A stretch of DNA of 64,000 nucleotides from Smittium mucronatum (taxonomy: Eukaryota; Kickxellomycota; Harpellomycetes; Harpellales; Legeriomycetaceae). The position numbers were made by a program, and so were the translations under genes. Under the pieces are notes generated by a model that had not been told where the DNA came from, did no database searches, and saw only the letters and a list, made by a program, of their open reading frames with translations. The DNA lies in contig LSSL01000764.1 in assembly GCA_001953115.1 (NCBI GenBank), positions 1-64,000 on the forward strand. Reading direction: 5' to 3'. Of the stretch, positions 60,959-64,000 are shown piece after piece; position 1 is the first letter of the stretch, and each line of letters starts with the position of its first letter.

Positions 60959-62300
60959 AATTCATAACTTTTGATGATTCATTCATATATCTATGTGAAT
61001 CAATTTCAGGGTATTATTTGGTGGTTGGTAGATTGCACCCACTCCCCGTAGGTACGCAGCCGGTAGTCTGGCAGAGGAGCTTATTATAGTTAGGATAATA
61101 GTCTTTTTCTTTTTTTTATAGGATCACTGATTCGGAAAAAAAATCATTCCTATAGTGGTGGATTTTTTTCTGATGAAACGGAATCGAGTATACATTGAAA
61201 ATTTAGTAAGATATGTAAGAAGGCAATAAATAATGCATTTTTTATGAAAATTTAAAAATCAGATGCTGAACCTAATGCAATCTTTACTTCATATTTTTTT
61301 TAAAAAATAGTTCATAGTATTTATTAGTAAATTACTTGGTTCAACCCTTAAAAAAAAAAAATTGGAACCGTATAACAGTTTTTTTAAGTATTAAACAAAA
61401 AAATATTTATTTTCATCGTGTATCCATTCAATCTATACCACTTTTGAAAATCATGGGAGCTATTCGTTGAAAAATGGTCTGAAACCCGCTAGTAAAACTT
61501 GATAATATATCATTCATAGCGAAGCTATTACTTATCCAATGCATATTGGCTCGAAGAATGATTCATCTTTGTACAAACTCAAATAATTCATAAGAAAGAT
61601 TTAATCTTACTATAAAAACTAATATTTTAACTTTAATAGAAATAATTCGGTTGATATATCTTCTTATTTGTTCAGATGATATAAAATATAAGTGAGCCAC
61701 ATCTATTCATTTAATAAAACCGAAATACGAATACTATAGTTTATATGAGAATCAGAATTATATTTGGAATAAGCTGATTGAATCAGAAAATTTCAGCTTT
61801 ATACTAATTACTCGAAAAAAAATCCACTGAAAAAAATGGATCCAAGAATAGTGAAAGTTTTGAATTTCAAAAATTTTAACCTCTCGAGGAAAATTCCAGA
61901 TTCCGAAAAAACATTAGCTAACAAAATTGATATTATTGGTTATCTGGATATAATCTGCTAATGTAGAGATTTTGAAAAATATCGGAGGTTATCGAATGTA
62001 TATCTTTATCTGTACAAATCTGGAAGGAATGGGCTTTTCGATATTCAGATATTAAATGTGATAAAAATAATTAATAAAAAAATATAGAAATAGAACCAAG
62101 TCTCAGAATTTAAAAATATTTATTATGTAAAGTGGATTCCATAAGAAATTGAATTTATTTTACTTATATCTTTATTAAATTTCATTTAATAAAAATAGAA
62201 ATAAAAAAGCAAAAGATAAATTTTTTAGATATTGTCTAATAGTATTTATTTTCATCGAAATTTATAATCATATTATTCCTCCATTATTTTTATTCGGCAT

Positions 62301-62357
62301 GATGTTTTATTATCGTAGTGATGTTTTATTATCGTAGTGATGTTTTATTATCGTCGT
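62301..62357. repeat. 19-bp tandem repeat, three copies
   Basis: Unit GATGTTTTATTATCGTAGT at 62,301, 62,320 and 62,339. The third unit has one change (CGTCGT). The following GATGAATTATC looks like a decayed fourth start. Confidence 0.95.
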
Positions 62358-63698
62358 GATGAATTATCAAAATGTTACATTATCGATATTATTTATCATA
62401 ACCATCACGTATTATAATCAGAATCTATACTCATCATGTAAAATCTCTATTTTAATTAATCACTTTTATTGTTATATCATAATTATTTATTAAATAAGAT
62501 CTACCATTTAAAATTTTAAATAAAATTAAACTTGTATTAAACTTTTTCCTAAAAATTGAAATTGATTGGCTTTTTTTATAAGGTTTTAATTAAAAATTAA
62601 CGTTTTTTTTACTTTTATCAATTAATTTTACCATTCATTATATTTATTTTTTCTATAATTAAAAAACATATAGTTAGTAAATTCACAGCTTAGTTAAGTA
62701 TACAAACTTAGCCACAAATTTTGGTTTTTATTCTAATTTTTATACCTTAATCATGCATTTTTAACATGATAATGTTAATTCAGAGTGATTTTATGATTAT
62801 ATTACCATTAAAATCGATTATACGTTATTATTTCTTAATTAAGATACTTATTTTAATATTTAAAATTAAATGCCAACAATTTCAACGCACACATAAATAT
62901 TTAACATAAGTGCTTACATATCTATCTTATAAAAAATCATCCTCTTCTTTTTAATTACGGTATTAGGAAAGTTTCCTTCTATCTTATTCTTATGATCATT
63001 AAAATATTTGCCTTTATTATTCTTTTTTAAGGCGAGGCGGTAATTTGGATTTTTTTATTGATGTATTTGTCGCCGTTAGCGACTTTTTTGGGCTAAGTTT
63101 CGGAAAATTATCCGTAAATTCAGACAATAAATCTCTAACTTTATTGTTTTATTTTTTAGGTACATTATTTTTACCTTTTAAATTTAATCAAGATAAGCGA
63201 AAAAAAATGATTATATATTTAATCTTTAAATTTTACGATAAAACTTTCTTGTCTTTTCCGCAAATGACATAATCTAATTTACAAAATTAACAATGAAAAA
63301 CTAAAATTATTTCCATAAATTATTAGAATAAATTGATTATTTTCCTTCGAGAATCCAATTCAACTTAGGAATAGTTTTATTTAAGTGGTTTTTTTTATCA
63401 TTAAATTGTAAAAATGTGTTTTTTACTTAAATTTACCAGTCAGTTCTCTACTTTTTTATGGCAATATGTAATTTTACTGCTTAAATTATTTCCAATTGAT
63501 TACCTATTCTAAAATAAAAACTCCCAAGCTCTCTAGTTTTATTGGTCCATAAATTTTATGGACTAGAGAAAATAGAAATGCTTCAAGTACTGAAAACCGT
63601 TTAAATATATTTCAAAATGCTACAAGTAATTTCTTTATGAGTCAGTTTAATTTAAATTGATATAAAAATTATCTCAAAATACACCTTAATTACCAAAC

Positions 63699-63719
63699 AT
63701 ATATATATATATATATATA
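63699..63719. repeat. (AT)n microsatellite
   Basis: Uninterrupted AT alternation. Confidence 0.85.
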
Positions 63720-64000
63720 CCAATTTGGCCAATAAAATAAGAAAAAATTTTCTTTTCTTTTAAAAAAATATATGTATATATTAGCGTATTATTTTTCGAT
63801 AGAATGCCATGTGATTTTTAAATTAAAAAATCAAAAACACGAATAATAGCATTATTGATATTTTTTTTAATTTTAATATTGAATTTCGCATTTTTATTAC
63901 TTGGTAGTGGGTCTATCGCACTAACTTAAACTAATAAAAAAGATTTAAAGATAAAAAATAAATAGTTGGGTACAAAATCGGGCAATAAAAACGATTTTCA

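Larger units (their letters stand above)
60959..64000. other. AT-rich region without recognisable genes
   Basis: A GC-richer tail of the repeat (to about 61,085, with 'GGTACGCAGCCGGTAGTCTGG') passes into AT-rich DNA. It contains a 19-bp tandem triplet at 62,301-62,357 and an (AT)n run at 63,699-63,719. The longest open frame, 75 codons at 63,045-63,272, has no recognisable motif. Confidence 0.55.

Noticed and set aside
1..64000. CRISPR arrays, tRNA, rRNA or prokaryotic operons
   Set aside because: No regularly spaced repeats, no tRNA T-loop signature and no rRNA blocks were recognised. Introns and gene families show a eukaryotic nuclear origin.

Overview
The window looks like nuclear DNA of a filamentous or early-diverging, very AT-rich fungus. 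It holds a Ran1/Sks1-type kinase, a fungal-type D-amino-acid oxidase, a PP2A activator (PTPA/Rrd), a mitochondrial RsfS-like protein and a glucose-6-phosphate 1-epimerase of the yeast YMR099C type. Several genes carry GT-AG introns of about 87-142 nt. I cannot name the genus. A zygomycete-type lineage is only a guess from the extreme AT content and the sparse genes. No operon, phage or CRISPR structure is present.

Layout. 1-10,000 is gene-free degenerate AT-rich DNA with scattered TTAA-type transposon ends. 11,977-13,200 (+) is the kinase, behind a long, less AT-rich upstream region. 13,201-29,294 has no gene: a short repeat cluster at 15.2-15.7 kb, then an AT desert. 29,295-30,984 (-) is a four-exon beta-tubulin, followed by D-amino-acid oxidase at 32,964-34,169 (-). 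34.3-35.4 kb is a repeat nest that ends in a poly-C-bordered assembly gap (35,799-36,370). 36,391-50,879 is a second AT desert. 50,880-52,125 (-) is PTPA in four exons. 54.7-55.1 kb holds two intact TTAA-type miniature elements. 55,282-59,026 is the densest part: a DUF2470/DUF4499-like membrane protein (-), an RsfS-like mitochondrial protein (+) sharing a divergent promoter with it, and a four-exon epimerase (-) convergent to RsfS. A possible small spliced gene (59,402-59,734, +) lies just upstream of the epimerase. 60.1-61.0 kb is a dispersed repeat around a second gap, with a 262-bp block duplicated on both sides of the gap. 61-64 kb is AT-rich DNA without a gene.

The genes do not form one pathway. 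They are housekeeping and regulatory genes: cytoskeleton, PP2A regulation, a signalling kinase, mitochondrial ribosome assembly, peroxisomal or cytosolic D-amino acid oxidation, and sugar phosphate metabolism. The points most worth checking are (a) a beta-tubulin that by translation differs from the usual residue at four drug-site positions (6, 167, 198, 239), (b) two related families of about 165-170 bp TTAA-flanked miniature elements that keep turning up next to each other in gene-bearing blocks, and (c) assembly-related structure: exact 11-nt poly-C tracts and a duplicated gap flank.
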